Shown here in pieces: positions 11,641-23,110 of a stretch of DNA of 64,000 bases. Below the pieces are notes generated by a model. That model was not told the origin of the DNA, did no database searches, and saw only the letters and a program-made list of their open reading frames with translations. Positions within the stretch are counted from its first letter, which is position 1; the number at the start of each line of letters is the position of its first letter. A program made the translations under genes and the position numbers. Source of the DNA: Macrothele yani (taxonomy: Eukaryota > Arthropoda > Arachnida > Araneae > Macrothelidae); contig CM077005.1 in assembly GCA_039090855.1 (NCBI GenBank), positions 79,108,607 through 79,172,606 of the forward strand, given 5' to 3'.

Positions 11641-11738
11641 CTTACTAACAATACTTGGTACTGCCATTTTTTTTTCACTAGCAAATTTGTTTTTACACTA
11701 GCAATTTGCTAGTCACTATTCGACAAAATTGCACCCTG

Positions 11739-12187
11739 GTCCTGAATTTTTCTATCTTGATGAAAGTGTTAGTTCTTGTAGCTTTGGATCACGTCGTGCA
11801 CTACCAATGAAGGCTTCTGTGATTACCTCCTGGTTAGCAGTAAAGGGAGAGGGAGATTGTGTGACTTCTTCACATTATTGTAACTTTAAGACAGACTGTT
11901 CTCTGTGATGCCACTTCCTTCCATTTATGTGGAGTGCAGGGATGTAGATGATATTGTATCTTCAATTATATGTGGCTCTGCAAAGCGAGACAGAAAGTTG
12001 TTGGGTGAATGATAGTAACCATGTGCTTGTGCAGCAAGAGTCACAACAGCATCTGTCAACCTTTCTGATGTTCTATGAAAATGGCTGTTCCATATTCCAC
12101 AGACTCCCACTCCATATGCATGGCAACATTTGCTTGTGTCACAGGCAAAGCTTATCAAATGCATTGTTGGGAGTAATTGTATAAATA
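11739..12187. other. No confident gene; one unassigned ORF
   Basis: A 79-codon minus frame (11925-12164) has several Cys and His residues (FACDTSKCCHAYGVGVCG) but matches no family I know. Overlapping plus-strand frames are equally long. I see no promoter, splice or repeat evidence. Confidence 0.3.
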
Positions 12188-13018
12188 CAGTAAAACCTCA
12201 AAAATCCAGCATCGACGGGACGGGGCGAGTGCTGGATTTATGAAAATTCAGGATTTCTGAAGCTATCCCAAAAATTGTGTAACAGGAGGATGTACTTAAA
12301 CGTAACAGGTCACTTTAACGAAAATTGGTGCATCTGCGGCTTATACATATGCAAGTGTCGCTATGCCAATCTCATTCTTTGCAATTTACAAAAAAAAAAA
12401 AAAAAAATAGTTGTGGTGATGGAAAAAAAAGTTTTGGCAAAAATATTGGCGACTACCTTTCTGTACTATTTATTATAAAACTGTCGAAAAAAACTGAATT
12501 TCGGCAAATGGTTAGGCAAAAACTTGAAAAAAGCCAAAGCAACCTCTTGGGCTGGGCCATGTATCGATGCATCGTGAAAACCCGATGTGAATTTTACATC
12601 GATGTTACAATTTTTGACTGATGAAACTACGATACATCTTGAAGACGATTACCGCGATGCATCATGAAGTCCGATATAAGTGTCATTACACGATTGAATC
12701 CACATACTGCCACAACCAAGCACAGATCATCATCACACGTTTGACACGCATTTCAAACTTACATGGTGATTCCTCGCCTCATTGTTCTGTGTCACTTCAG
12801 CACGGCCCAATGAGATGCCAATTTTGAAAAACCTCCCGATGTTACTCTTAGGCGGCTATCGGCAATTCGCATGCTGAAATCAGATGATCTCACGATGTGT
12901 TATTGAGATGGTACATCGGGAGATTTCCATGGTTATCGGTGAAACATTGGATGTCCTCACGAAAATGAAATCGGAAAAGTGCCGGTTTTCTGGATGCCGG
13001 ACTTTCGAGGTTTTTCTG
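12188..13018. mobile_element. Pogo/Tigger-like DNA transposon, non-autonomous
   Basis: The ends are inverted: CAGTAAAACCTCAAAAATCC at the left and, on the opposite strand, CAGAAAAACCTCGAAAGTCC at the right, continuing into a shared GGCATC-like stretch. Both ends abut TA (12186-12187 and 13019-13020), the target duplication of the Tc1/mariner/pogo superfamily. Within 831 bp no transposase was recognised, so it is MITE-like. Confidence 0.8.
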
Positions 13019-13065
13019 TATTTATGGACTTGCCAATACCTGCATTCTCCTATTAAAACATCAGG

Positions 13066-13253
13066 TATTAAATACATGCTCTTAAAGATGTGTATCTTCT
13101 TTCTATATTCTGTTGCTCACGTTTAAGTTAATTACAGCCCATGGTGGTGCATAAAATGTGGGAACTACTATTCGCCACCATGGGCTGTAATTAACTTAAA
13201 CGTGAGCAACATAATATAGAAAGATGATGCACATCTTAAGAGTATTCATTTAA
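13066..13253. repeat. Long inverted repeat (foldback)
   Basis: Arms of about 80-100 bp face each other across a loop of about 26 bp centred near 13170. The inner 60 bp are almost identical: CCCATGGTGG before the loop pairs with CCACCATGGG after it, and the arms run through TTAAGTTAATTACAG and GTTGCTCACG. The outer parts have small indels. RNA from here would form a stable hairpin. Confidence 0.85.
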
Positions 13254-14676
13254 CCACATAGCTGTAGTGTTCCTTACTTCAGGATGCACATAATATATAT
13301 ATTGAATACATGACCTGTATTTCCATCCACAGATCATGTGTTTAATACCTGTTTCAAGTTGCATAAACACCACTCTCTGTGTATTTTTTTTTTTTTTTGT
13401 GCCCATCAATTAATTACCTAAGTGGAGGAAAATATACCAATTTTATATTTATTTATGCAGAGCAACTATGAGGCTCAAAAATTGCAATGTGTCCAATTTT
13501 CTGAACCCAATAAAGTATTCCATAAGATTAACATAAACAGACCTGCAGCAATAATATTGATTATCTCTGGCATTTAGTGTAATCCAGAATCAATTATTCA
13601 CAACATTTCTTTTTTCTCCACAAATAGGAGGGACAAAAAGCTGATGATGGTTTATGCCCATGAAAGTTATGATTAATATTTTAATTTAGATGCTAGGATA
13701 GGAAACACAGAAATATATCAGTGGCAGATTAATGATTTTTTAGCTCCTAGATAATGAAAGGATTTTCATCTCAGTATAAACTCGTTCTAGTTTTTTTTTA
13801 GAAATTTGTTTGAAATAAAATGAATTTAGATATCATTACAATAATTGCACAGCCACAATTTATTTTACAAAAAAATGTTGCAAGTTGATCATTCATAGTG
13901 GAGGCCAACTACAACTGCATCAGGGAAAACCATACAGGTGAAAACTAAACTTACAAAAGGGAAACTGTGATGTGCACCACTGAGCACAAGGAAAGTACAT
14001 CATACAAATCAGAAATTTTACTAATAAGAGGCCTAATCAAAAGTCTGATAACCTCAAACCTGCAATAAAACAGGTGAAAACCAGATCAAAATTCAAATAA
14101 TTGCTAATTCCACAGATAAAGCTTCATGCCCCCCCCCCCCCACACACACATTCTTAGATATAGTTGATTTTGAATTCATTGTTTTATAGCCACAGCTATA
14201 TTTTCCTGCAGAAAACTATAACAAAATTTGCCATCTGGGGTTTGACCACTAGTGTGAATGACAAATCCAACATGCCATTGCTTCCACAGTCAGGCACACC
14301 TCACTTCATGTAACTGCAGAAAAACTGAACATGGAACCTACCAAATCCATTTGTAGACTTGAACTTCTGTTCCTCACACTAAACTTTGTACCATGGAAGA
14401 TGAAGGGATTTTGACTAAGTCTGTGGACAGATACCCTGTCACTTTTAGGACAAAAACAAGCAAATGAAAGAAATGGCTCATAGGTAAACAGTATTTGAGG
14501 TTCAGAGCAAGGCATAGGGGACCAGAATAAAAACCTTAGAATCAGAGGCTTTATACCAGTACAGTGGTTATCGCATTAGCCAGAGGCGACATCGCAGAGA
14601 GTGCATTTATGTTGACTACAATGACAGCAGTGTTTTGTCAAAAGTTTCCTGAATCTCCCATACAGGGCATACACAG
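13254..14676. other. No gene seen; simple repeats
   Basis: AT-rich sequence with a poly-T run near 13387 and a C run followed by CA repeats near 14129-14152. A 69-codon minus frame at 14306-14515 has no recognisable content. Confidence 0.5.
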
Positions 14677-15707
14677 CAGGGTTCGCCCAGGTGGGCCCAG
14701 TTGAAAAAACCCACCCGGGTTTTTTCAAAATTCGAATCTATTTTTTCTTCTACAATATTCCAAATTTAATCAGCACCCAATAAAATATTTTATTTTACAA
14801 TTAATAACAATAGGAATAATGACTAGATTCTCTTTCTTGCCTTTTCAAAGGTGATGGTTAACTGATTTTATTATTTAGCAACATAGAACAATCTTTTCAG
14901 ATCAGCTGACAAAGCAACTGATCTGAAATAAGAAAATTAAACAATAATCCTGAAAATTATAAATGGTTGCATATAAATAGCTTTCCACCTATAAAGAATA
15001 ACTATAGAATAAGCCAACATTATCTATTCATAATACAGAAAAAAAAAAAATAGAGAAGCAGAATATAACATACTTAGCTTCTAACTAAAATATTGTCTTT
15101 AAATAAAATTTGCCTAAGATATTGTGTGCAGCATGTAAACTGCAATAGTTTTTGACTATTTACAAAAATAGCCTAAAAATTAAAGAATGGTACAAATAAT
15201 AAAGTATTTTTGTTTTGTGTTTTACTAGAACCTCAAAAGCAGTCTGGAATTATCATAGTTTCGTGATCCACACAATTTTCAAATATTTTCAAACCTCTGA
15301 GTTTTTCTGAAAAACAGTCACATTTAAATAATTAATGTAATCTCAGGGGTTTTAGCCAGAAACAAAACTACCAATCTATAGGAAATTTTGATCCAGAAAG
15401 GTATAAACTGAACAAGTTTTGTGGCTTTCTCTATCCCAAGCCTATTTCGTAACTTATTCCAAACTAGTTGAAACATAGAGAAAATTCTCTCAATGGATGC
15501 AGATAAAGCTGGTGCTGACTGTAGGCATACAAAAAAGTCACAAAATCCTGCAGGTAATTTTGAATTTGAATCCTTTTCAGACTTTTTTGCCATGATGACT
15601 TGCCATCCTTTTGTGGAAGAAATCTGGCTGATGACACTTTCTTTCATCATTGATGTTAGGTAACAGTCTGTGTCATTATTTTTGAAAGCCATTACACCAG
15701 GCAAATA

Positions 15708-16844
15708 CACAGTCGTATCAGAATAATATGACCACCTATCTAATAATGGGATGACAGTTATGAGATGGCGTGGTATGGACTCATTGAGGCCCTGGAAGGT
15801 TGCCCGAGGCACATGTACCCATTCGGACTGCAGCAGAACGCGGAGGTCCTGGAGATAACGTGGTTGTGGGTCGGCGAGTCGAACTTGTCGATCTAAATAG
15901 TCCCAGAAGTGCTCTAGGAGATTGAGGCTGTGCGATTTTGCCGGCCAAGGGAAAACGGAGACATCGCTGTCGTGTTCCTCGAAACGGTCGTGCACCGCCT
16001 TAGCGACGCGACAGGGTGTATTGTCCTTTAGATACCATCACCACCAGGTTAAACGTCCAATGTGAAGGGATGAATGTGGTCTGAAAGAACGGACAGGTAG
16101 CCAGTGGCATTCAGGGACCCCCATCCAGTGGTACCAGCTGTTCAAGGGCATACAAGGAAAACATCCCCCAGACATGCATACTGCCATCGCTGGCCTGTAC
16201 TTGACCGACAAGCCTGTCCGAGTGTTGGCTCTTGTGTGTCTGACGGCGTGTTCACCACCGCCTGTCACTTCTGTGGAGTAGAAACCTATATTCATCAGTG
16301 AAGGCAATTTTTTTTTTCCACTGTCCAATGATTGTAGTCCCATGTGAACTGCAGACATCATTGCCAATGGCCCTGGGTTAACACGGGTGCCTTAATGCAG
16401 CATCTGCTCCGGAGACCCATGCATAACAGGGTTTGCTGTACTGTTATCTGGGACACTTACTTGGGTACCTCAGCATTCAGTTGCATGGTCAATCAATCCT
16501 CTGGGGTTGATGGTCTTTGAGGCTCCTCAGTTAGGATGTCGGGAAGTACTCGGTGTGCCGGCGGTTCAATCTTGGTACACCCACACTACAGCACCTTGCA
16601 AACAGCCCCCAAAGTCTGCTGTTTCTGAGATGCTTCCACCTTTAGAGCGGTAACCAATGATCTTTCTTTTCTGAACATCCATCAAATCACTACATCTGCC
16701 CATTGTGCTCATGTTACGCACTGTGGCTCATCTGTCCTGGCCAGCCGCTTATATCTCTGTGTGGTTGACCTTGTCACATGCACTCTGTGACACACCTGGG
16801 TGAGTACACAGTGATTCCGGGGGTGGCCATATTATTCGACTGTG
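15708..16844 (-). mobile_element. Tc1-like transposon nested in the hAT
   Basis: Ends are CACAGTCGTATCAGAATAAT and, on the opposite strand, CACAGTCGAATAATATGGCC, an imperfect inverted repeat. Each end abuts TA (15706-15707 and 16845-16846). The length, 1137 bp, is typical of a Tc1 element. It lies in the same orientation as the host hAT transposase. Confidence 0.9.
15740..16740 (-). pseudogene. Tc1 transposase, degenerate
   Basis: The C-terminal part reads PWPAKSHSLNLLEHFWDYLDRQV, a decayed form of the PxSPDLNPIEHLWD block with the third catalytic residue region, then EWVHVPRATFQGLNESIPRHL. Further upstream in other frames are pieces such as DEYRFLLHRSD and HVWGMFS, corresponding to the second catalytic block. 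Several frameshifts separate these, so it is inactive. Confidence 0.85.
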
Positions 16845-17999
16845 TAATCAGGGGGAAATTTGGATGTCCACTCTTCTGCAATACTCCCCTGTTCTTGGTT
16901 ACATTTCTTACCTCTGTATTTCGGATCCATGAGGTTTGCTAGGAAATGTGGTGCAACAATTGTTTGTTCAAACCTTTTTTAAAATCTAGATGGTAGGGCT
17001 GCAGGATTTCTTCTTGTAGTAAATCCGGCTATATTTCAGCAGCAACTGAAACAGACGTGTGCTGTCTCTCTGAAGTGTGTCCTGTGTGTCAATGGATAAC
17101 TGCTTTTCCAGATTCACAGTTTCACGATAAATGCCCATTTTGTCCAAGATTTTTTAAATAGATTGATCAAATTCCTCAATGTGCTCTTAAGATATTTCTC
17201 TGTATTTGTGATAATTGCCCACAAATGTTTTAACACAATCAGGAAGAAAGTTGCACCTTGTTTCATTAGGTAGTTGTGGCATTAAGCCAGGCTTTTCTTT
17301 GAACCATCCGTGTGATTGATGTAGGCCTACGTTACAAAAATATTTTTGCACTGCTACTATCTGCTTTAAAACAGTCTTTGGGAAAACATCTTTTTCTAAC
17401 AAATTCAACAGATGTACTAAGCATCCATATGTTATGAGAGTTGGATATCTTTCATTTAAAATTTTCCAGGTTTTTATCATTTTGTTTTTGCTCTCAGTTA
17501 CAACAGCAAAAACAGGTTTTCCAAATTTTTCTTCACACTCCTTTATGGCTGCCTTTAGTTTAGAAGCACAATATTTTGCTGTTTTCTTTTCTGATCCAGT
17601 ATCATCAGCATACAGCAAAAAAAACAACAACTCTGTTTCGGTGTGGACACTAATAGCTTGGACTGGCTCATTCTTCACACTGCGCTAACAATATGGTGAG
17701 AATCAAACTGCCTAATTTTATTTTTCTGAAAGCTGAGATTCAGTTTCTTCTGTAGTATCAAACAGTTTTCCACCAATGGCTTTTGCTGAGGGTGGTTGAT
17801 GTCCAGGTCTCAGTGTTTCAATCATAATTTTAAACTGATCCAATTCTGCTGCATTGAATGGTATGTTAGCAGCATAAAAAAAAAAAAAGCCACTGTTTCA
17901 TCAAGAGATTCCTTTTGCCCTTTTATGCTTTTAAGACAAAATTTACTCATTCATTGTCGCTTCTTTGTTGTTTTTTTTGCAACAGTATTCAAAAAAGCC

Positions 18000-18100
18000 C
18001 GAGAAAACTCGAAAAAGCCCAATAAAACCCGAAAAAGCCCAATAGAACCCGAAAAAACCCGAAAAAGCCCAATAGAACCCGAAAAAACCCAAGTGGGCTG
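18000..18100. repeat. Subterminal tandem repeats of the hAT
   Basis: CCCGAAAAAGCCCAATAGAA-type units of about 20 bp repeat five to six times just inside the right end, with a weaker match near the left end. Arrays like this near hAT ends usually bind transposase; that role is inferred. Confidence 0.65.
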
Positions 18101-18555
18101 GGTTTTTTCAAACCCTGATACCCAGACCTGTCACCCATATGTGTTAGCTCAGTCTCACTGTGAGAAAATGTTGCACAGTTGGAATTAAAGCTTGTTCTGA
18201 ATTTTAAATGAATCATTTTTACTAGAAAATAAAAAATGTGGCAAGCAACACTGCTATCTCTAATAGTAAAACTTTTTATTAATTTTTCCCACATCTCTGA
18301 TATTATTTTATTTATCACAAAATTTGATTGAGGTTTTCTGCCGCCTGGGTGCAATAAACCCCCAGTTGGTGTGTGCCTATAGCAAGGCATGAAAAGGTGT
18401 CGTGATGGTTCTTCCATGGAACTAATGGTTTTTAATCAGAGATGGACTGCTCTTTATAGCTTTAGATGCTCACTAGAGTTTTTAACCCCTGAAACAAAGA
18501 AAAAGTCTTCATCTTCCATCCCTATTAGATTCCCTTCAGTGCAGCCCAGTCACTT

Positions 18556-18562
<7 letters not shown>

Positions 18563-18588
<26 letters not shown>
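18563..18588. repeat. (TA)n microsatellite
   Basis: Uninterrupted AT dinucleotides. Confidence 0.95.
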
Positions 18589-18866
18589 GATCATGCCTTG
18601 TAAAATGAACAAAAGAAAAACAATTCCTAGACAGCATAGCAATGGAGGCCACAGATCACGATGCCTGCAGCACACCTGCAGGCAAATTTCAGAACAAAAA
18701 CTGCCCAAACATTAATTCATAACTGCAATTCTAACACCACTTTATACAAATTCACACACTTGAAAGCATGAGCATCATTTCCTTGTCAGTGTGACAAGGA
18801 TTCCCAAGAATGCAAGCAGAGCATGTTTCATATGTGCAAATGATTTATCAGTTTTTCCATTTGCTC

Positions 18867-18867
<1 letters not shown>

Positions 18868-18898
<31 letters not shown>

Positions 18899-18899
18899 T
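18868..18899. repeat. (ATT)n microsatellite
   Basis: About ten TTA units in a row. The stretch 18118-18993 around these two microsatellites holds nothing else that I recognise. Confidence 0.95.
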
Positions 18900-20015
18900 A
18901 GTTTTAATGGAAAAATGTGGGTATTGGTAAGTCCATAAATATTATACCCTAATTGATTGGAAAAGGGTTATCTGGTCTTTATGATTGCATTTTCAGGGCT
19001 TGAAAAACATCATGCCCAAGGCATGTAAATTATTGGCCTTGGCAGGTAAATAAAAAATCTAGTTGCCCGGTCTGCTCCACTAGATTTAAAAATAACAGGG
19101 TGCGCACGGGTGCTTGAAAATCATTATTACGTTTTTAAGACCTGGAATATCCTGGAAAAACGGGTGTTTTTCTAAAGCTGTCTTGAAAAGCCTTGAATTT
19201 TGAAATTAATCCTTAAAAGTATATTTGAATTTATTTTAGGAAATCAGTGTTACCTCATTTTTAGCACGTCTTTTGTAAAAAAGATTGTGCTTATGTTACT
19301 GGTTTGTCCGTCCGTTTATCAGTGGACACCATATCTTTGCAACTATTAGTTCGATTTGAAAAATTCTTTTTGCATTTGGAAGTTTGAAATATGCGAATGA
19401 TGATCCTTCATTTCGATTTTTTACGATTTATAATTTCGCCACTAGAGGGCATAAATGCAGATGCTATTAAATTCAAAATACATTTTATTCCATATATTAT
19501 TTGCTTCTAAACATCCGATTGATAAAATCCTTTTACCTTTCGATTCCATTTATGTCGAAGACAATTTTAAGTATAGTCACTTTTCAAGTTACGCATAAGT
19601 TTTCCGCTAGGGGTGTACAAGTAAATTGCACTTCCCCCAAGATATCTGTGCTTCTAAAACTCCGACTTGAAAAATTCATTCTGAACCGGATACAGCTCCT
19701 GATAGGAAATGTTTTGCATATAATATCTAATTTGGTAAAGAATGGGTTGGCCACCAGGAGGCATAAATGTCAATTTCTGCTTCTGATGTTATTTGCAGCA
19801 AAACCTGAGTTTCTGAAATTTCGATTGAAATTTTGTTTTCTTGGACCGATACCACTCGCGCTGATAAACATTTTCGAAATATTTTCTTCTTACAATAATG
19901 CTAGGTTTCTCCATTAGTTTTCTTGTTTTTGTCAATATCTCTGCTTCTAAGAGTCCGATTTGAAAAATTCCTTTTTTGTCGGATAGCGTTTCGGGTGTGA
20001 AATGTTTTTCATATA

Positions 20016-20852
20016 CAATGTAACTTGCCTAATTCGAAGGTTTTTAATTCGAATTCTTAGTTAATTCGATATAAATAAGTTAAAAAAACCCCCTTTAATT
20101 CAAGCTTTTTTTTTTTTTTTTTGTTTAGTTCGAAGAAACCCCCATTTTTGCATTCTCATATTTTTAACAATTACCTTTTAAAATGGGTACATACTGTTCT
20201 GGATGAAGCAACAAGTTAAACCTGAAACTATAGCCAACTGCTTTGGAAAAGCAGGCTTCCAGCACCCCTATGATGAGTCTCAACTACATCAAGGTAATGG
20301 TGGCGAGGGATCATACCCACTGTGGAGTACTGGGAAGACGTAGGCCGTGATGTACCGTATGAAAAAACTTTTGTGAGAGTTGATTACAATTTAGCTGTTT
20401 GTGGTGAGCTCACAGATGATGAGATCTTGGCTGATGTTATGAATAAGAAGACCCGCTCCGCTGTGTATCTTCAGATGAAGATCTGGAATGGCCGTAATTT
20501 CCTGAAGAGCGCCTTCCAAATTCAGTAGAGGCCTTGGTTCACCTCCAACAGTTAAGGAAGTTTGTTGAGGGACAGCAGAATGTGACTCTCTATTTAATTC
20601 ACTCGATAAACTTGAGGAATTTACACTTACCCATAACTTGAATTCTAAGAAGCAAGCCAAAATTTCACGTTTTTTTTTTACAAAAAATATGTAAATTTAC
20701 CGCACTGTACTTATTTTTGTATGTCATGAATAAATATGTTGTTTTTTACAATACTTGAATGTGCCCATATTCAAACTTGCCTTATTCGAATTTGTCAATA
20801 ATTCAAAATATTTTTTTGGTCCCTTACGCTTTGAATTATCCAAGTTACACTG
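20016..20852 (+). mobile_element. Tigger/pogo-like transposon inside repeat A
   Basis: Ends are CAATGTAACTTGCCTAATTC and, on the other strand, CAGTGTAACTTGGATAATTC, each abutting TA (20014-20015 and 20853-20854). Removing it joins repeat A sequence (ATGTTTTTCATA then TTTTAAAAAATTTCAAG) as found in other copies. At 837 bp it is internally deleted. Confidence 0.88.
20320..20530 (+). pseudogene. Tigger-type transposase C-terminal remnant
   Basis: A 68-codon frame includes VDYNLAVCGELTDDEILADV, which resembles the conserved C-terminal segment of Tigger/pogo transposases and their domesticated relatives (a V-C-G-x-L-T-D-E-E-I type block). The DDE catalytic domain and the DNA-binding domain are absent, consistent with internal deletion. 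Confidence 0.7.
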
Positions 20853-22289
20853 TATTTTAAAAAATTTCAAGTAATTCATAGATGTTCTGCTACGGGGTGT
20901 AAAGGTAAATTGCGTTTCCTCCGATATCTCTGCTTCTAAAACTCCGATTTGAAAAATCCTTCCTGTATGGGTTATAGCTCCTGATGGGAATGTTTTGCAC
21001 ATAATTTCAAACAGTTGGTAAAGAATGGTTTAGCCACCACCACTGGGCGTAAGTGTTTATTTCTGCTTTGATATAATTGCAGCAAAATCTGAGTTCCTGA
21101 AAACTCTACTGAAAAAATTTATTCATCGACCGATACCGCTCACCTGGAAAAACCTTTATTTTTCTTCACTATCTCTGCTCCTGGGAGACGTATCTGAAAA
21201 ATTCTTTTTCCTCAGCATAGCTTTTTCTATGAAGGATATTTTTCGCCTATTTTCAACTTTTCCATTATTCTCAATTCTTCTGCTAACAGACGTAGACTTA
21301 TATCATGTTTCCTTCTATATTTCATCTTTTAACTGGTTAGACGTGTGCCCTCCCCATTCGTAATTCTGTATCTGCCATTGCTTTATGTTATATTAATTTC
21401 TATTGTTATCGGTAATAGACTGATTAAATGGGAAGATAGTGTGGAATAGTGATGCAGCTAAAATGACTGAATTAATCATTTTTAGATTGAGGGTAAGGAT
21501 TTTCTGATAGGCCGTGTGGTAAACTTCACCACTATGATTCAGTTTTGCATTATTGGGTAATTCTCCAATTAAAAACATTATAAAGAAATGTAATGAGCAA
21601 AAAAGCACATTCATCCATTTACATCTTTCATCACTTTTATTACTTAATACCGAAATTACTTTTAAAAAAGCAATTTGATCAGTAAACGTAATAATCATCT
21701 TGAATTTTTTTTTGTATTATGTCCTGGAAAGTCCTTGAAGTTCCCCCCCCAAAGTGTACGGACCCTGAAATGAAAAAGTTTGGATAGAAGTTCTTACTAC
21801 AAGAAAAAAAGACAGTCATTGCATGTCGTGTTTCATTTCACTGCTAATCACTGGAAGTTATATTGTTGTTACAGAGTGCCAAGGACAGAAGAATATACAG
21901 GGTTGCCAGCCAGCCAGGAAAACCAGAAAAAATCAGGGAATCCGAAAATAACGCTAAAAATCAGGGAAAACTCAGGGAGAAATAAATTTTTTAGCAAAAC
22001 CCTGGAAAAGTCGGAGAAAATTAAACCGATAATTTTTTGTGTAATGCGTGTGCAGTTACCATAGATGGGAATTCTGCACCAGTTGCGCCAAAACAAAAAT
22101 ATTGCGCCATTTTGCTACATAAGGCAGATTTTGCGCCATTGAGCACCAGAATCGCTGTGCCCCGTCGTCATCGGCGGTACTTCGGCACACTAAATTCTCC
22201 GTGCGCACTGTTCCGCCTGACACGGAGTAAGACCATGCGGTGGAAAGAAAGATTCAGCGATTCCAAGCAAATCAGGTTTTACATAACTA

Positions 22290-22580
22290 CTATGGAAATC
22301 GTCAGTCCTCTATGGATGGCGGAAAACATCGTTATGATATGGAAGTCGTCGATCAGCTTTGGATGACGGAAAATATAGAGTCTGCTATGGAAATCATCTG
22401 TCCACTACGGATGACGGAAAATATTGAGTATGCTATAGAAATCATCGGTCCGCTATGGATGATGGAAAATATCGAATACGGTATGAAAATCGGCTGTCCA
22501 GACAACGGAAAACATCGAGTATGCTATGGAAATCGTCGGTCCGCTACGGACAACGGAAAAATTTGAGTATGCTATGGAAA
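22290..22580 (+). repeat. 48-bp minisatellite, about six copies
   Basis: Units begin with CTATGGAAATCRTCGGTCC at about 22290, 22337, 22385, 22433, 22481, 22524 and 22572. Spacing is 47-48 bp with one 43-bp unit. Because 48 is a multiple of three, one frame stays open and yields a repeating MTENIEYAMEIIGPLW-like 16-residue unit. That is a consequence of the period, not evidence for a protein. Confidence 0.85.
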
Positions 22581-22689
22581 TTGAAAATCTCAGTGAAATA
22601 ACATTATTAAACATCTGAAAAGTTTATTTTCAAGATTCCAACACTTTTTAAAAACATTTTCGGGAATATATCTTGGGCATTGAAAAGTT

Positions 22690-23110
22690 ACGTCGTCTTC
22701 TGTTTCCGCATAATAAATTTTTCTTTTTTTTTCTTTTTTTTTCTATGCCTGATTAATTATATTTTTATTTTTGATGTTTTCTGATCATGTTCCTCGTTTT
22801 CGATATCTTCGGTAATAGTGAAAAGGAGCGACCTCATACTTTTGAAGATTTTTTTCTAATGAAATGCATGTTTCCCTATTTCTAATACATACTTCTTCAA
22901 AACTAATCAATGGAGACCAATCGTTTTCGCCCATTTCCCTTTTATTAAATGAAACTAAATTTCTAGATCGGTACTTAATCTGCCCGCGGTGGAATCCGTG
23001 CCCTGTAAAATTGTTTCACGGCAGAGTGAGCAATGCAGTATCGATTTTTCACTTTAATTTTCCATAAAATTCGTGTTTTTCCATTTCTTAGTCACTTCTT
23101 ACTCATTTGC
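22690..23110 (+). repeat. Dispersed repeat B, copy 2
   Basis: Aligns with 1-30 plus 3205-3625 over about 400 bp. It lies within the transposon at 21898-30558. Confidence 0.65.

Larger units (their letters stand above)
9073..11738. mobile_element. hAT-like DNA transposon carrying repeat A
   Basis: The termini are imperfect inverted repeats of the CAGGG type: CAGGGCAAGATTT at the left and, on the opposite strand, CAGGGTGCAATTT at the right. Both are followed by subterminal ACTAGCAAATTTGCTAGT-like motifs. The flanks GTCCTGGG (9065-9072) and GTCCTGAA (11739-11746) are an imperfect 8-bp duplication, as expected for hAT. Repeat A fills much of the right half in minus orientation. No transposase was recognised, so it is probably non-autonomous or a dead relic. 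Confidence 0.7.
15324..17678 (-). pseudogene. hAT transposase relic
   Basis: Read on the minus strand, the upstream frame (17678-17187) has the central hAT RNase-H-like region: AVVTESKNKMIKTWKIL and YGCLVHLLNLLEKDV, comparable to the D-N-A-x-N-M and C-x-A-H-x-L-N-L blocks of the family, with the first Asp not preserved. The last part (about 15600-15400) is the C-terminal dimerisation domain: PALSASIERIFSMFQLVWNKLRNRLGIEKATKLV. Between them lie a stretch of stops and the Tc1 insertion. The open frame that runs through 15995-15324 is a chimera of Tc1 and hAT and does not represent one protein. Confidence 0.85.
14677..18117 (-). mobile_element. hAT transposon, complete ends, split by a Tc1
   Basis: The element begins CAGGGTTCGCCC and ends (opposite strand) CAGGGTTTGAAAAAACCC. 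Flanks ATACACAG (14669-14676) and ATACCCAG (18118-18125) form an 8-bp target duplication with one mismatch. Subterminal regions are rich in CCCGAAAAAGCCC-type repeats, likely transposase-binding sites. It carries a minus-strand hAT transposase relic, interrupted by the Tc1 at 15708-16844. Confidence 0.88.
19258..21320 (+). repeat. Repeat A array, copy 2 (split by Tigger)
   Basis: It starts with the TTTTAGCACGTCTTTTGTAA head and GTCCGTCCG, followed by monomers with cores near 19440 (CCACTAGAGGGC), 19608, 19755, 20893 and 21045. A pogo-type element interrupts it at 20016-20852; the repeat resumes exactly after the TA duplication. Confidence 0.85.
19096..21767. mobile_element. CAGGG-ended transposon carrying repeat A
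   Basis: Ends are CAGGGTGCGCACGG and, on the other strand, CAGGGTCCGTACAC, followed by CCTGGAA and TTGAAAA subterminal motifs on both sides. Flanking sequence is A-rich and no clear target duplication is visible. The body is repeat A copy 2 plus a stretch of unknown content (about 21320-21700). Confidence 0.6.

Noticed and set aside
15324..15995. A 223-codon minus-strand frame as a single gene
   Set aside because: The first half is Tc1 transposase and the second half hAT transposase, joined at the Tc1 boundary at 15708.
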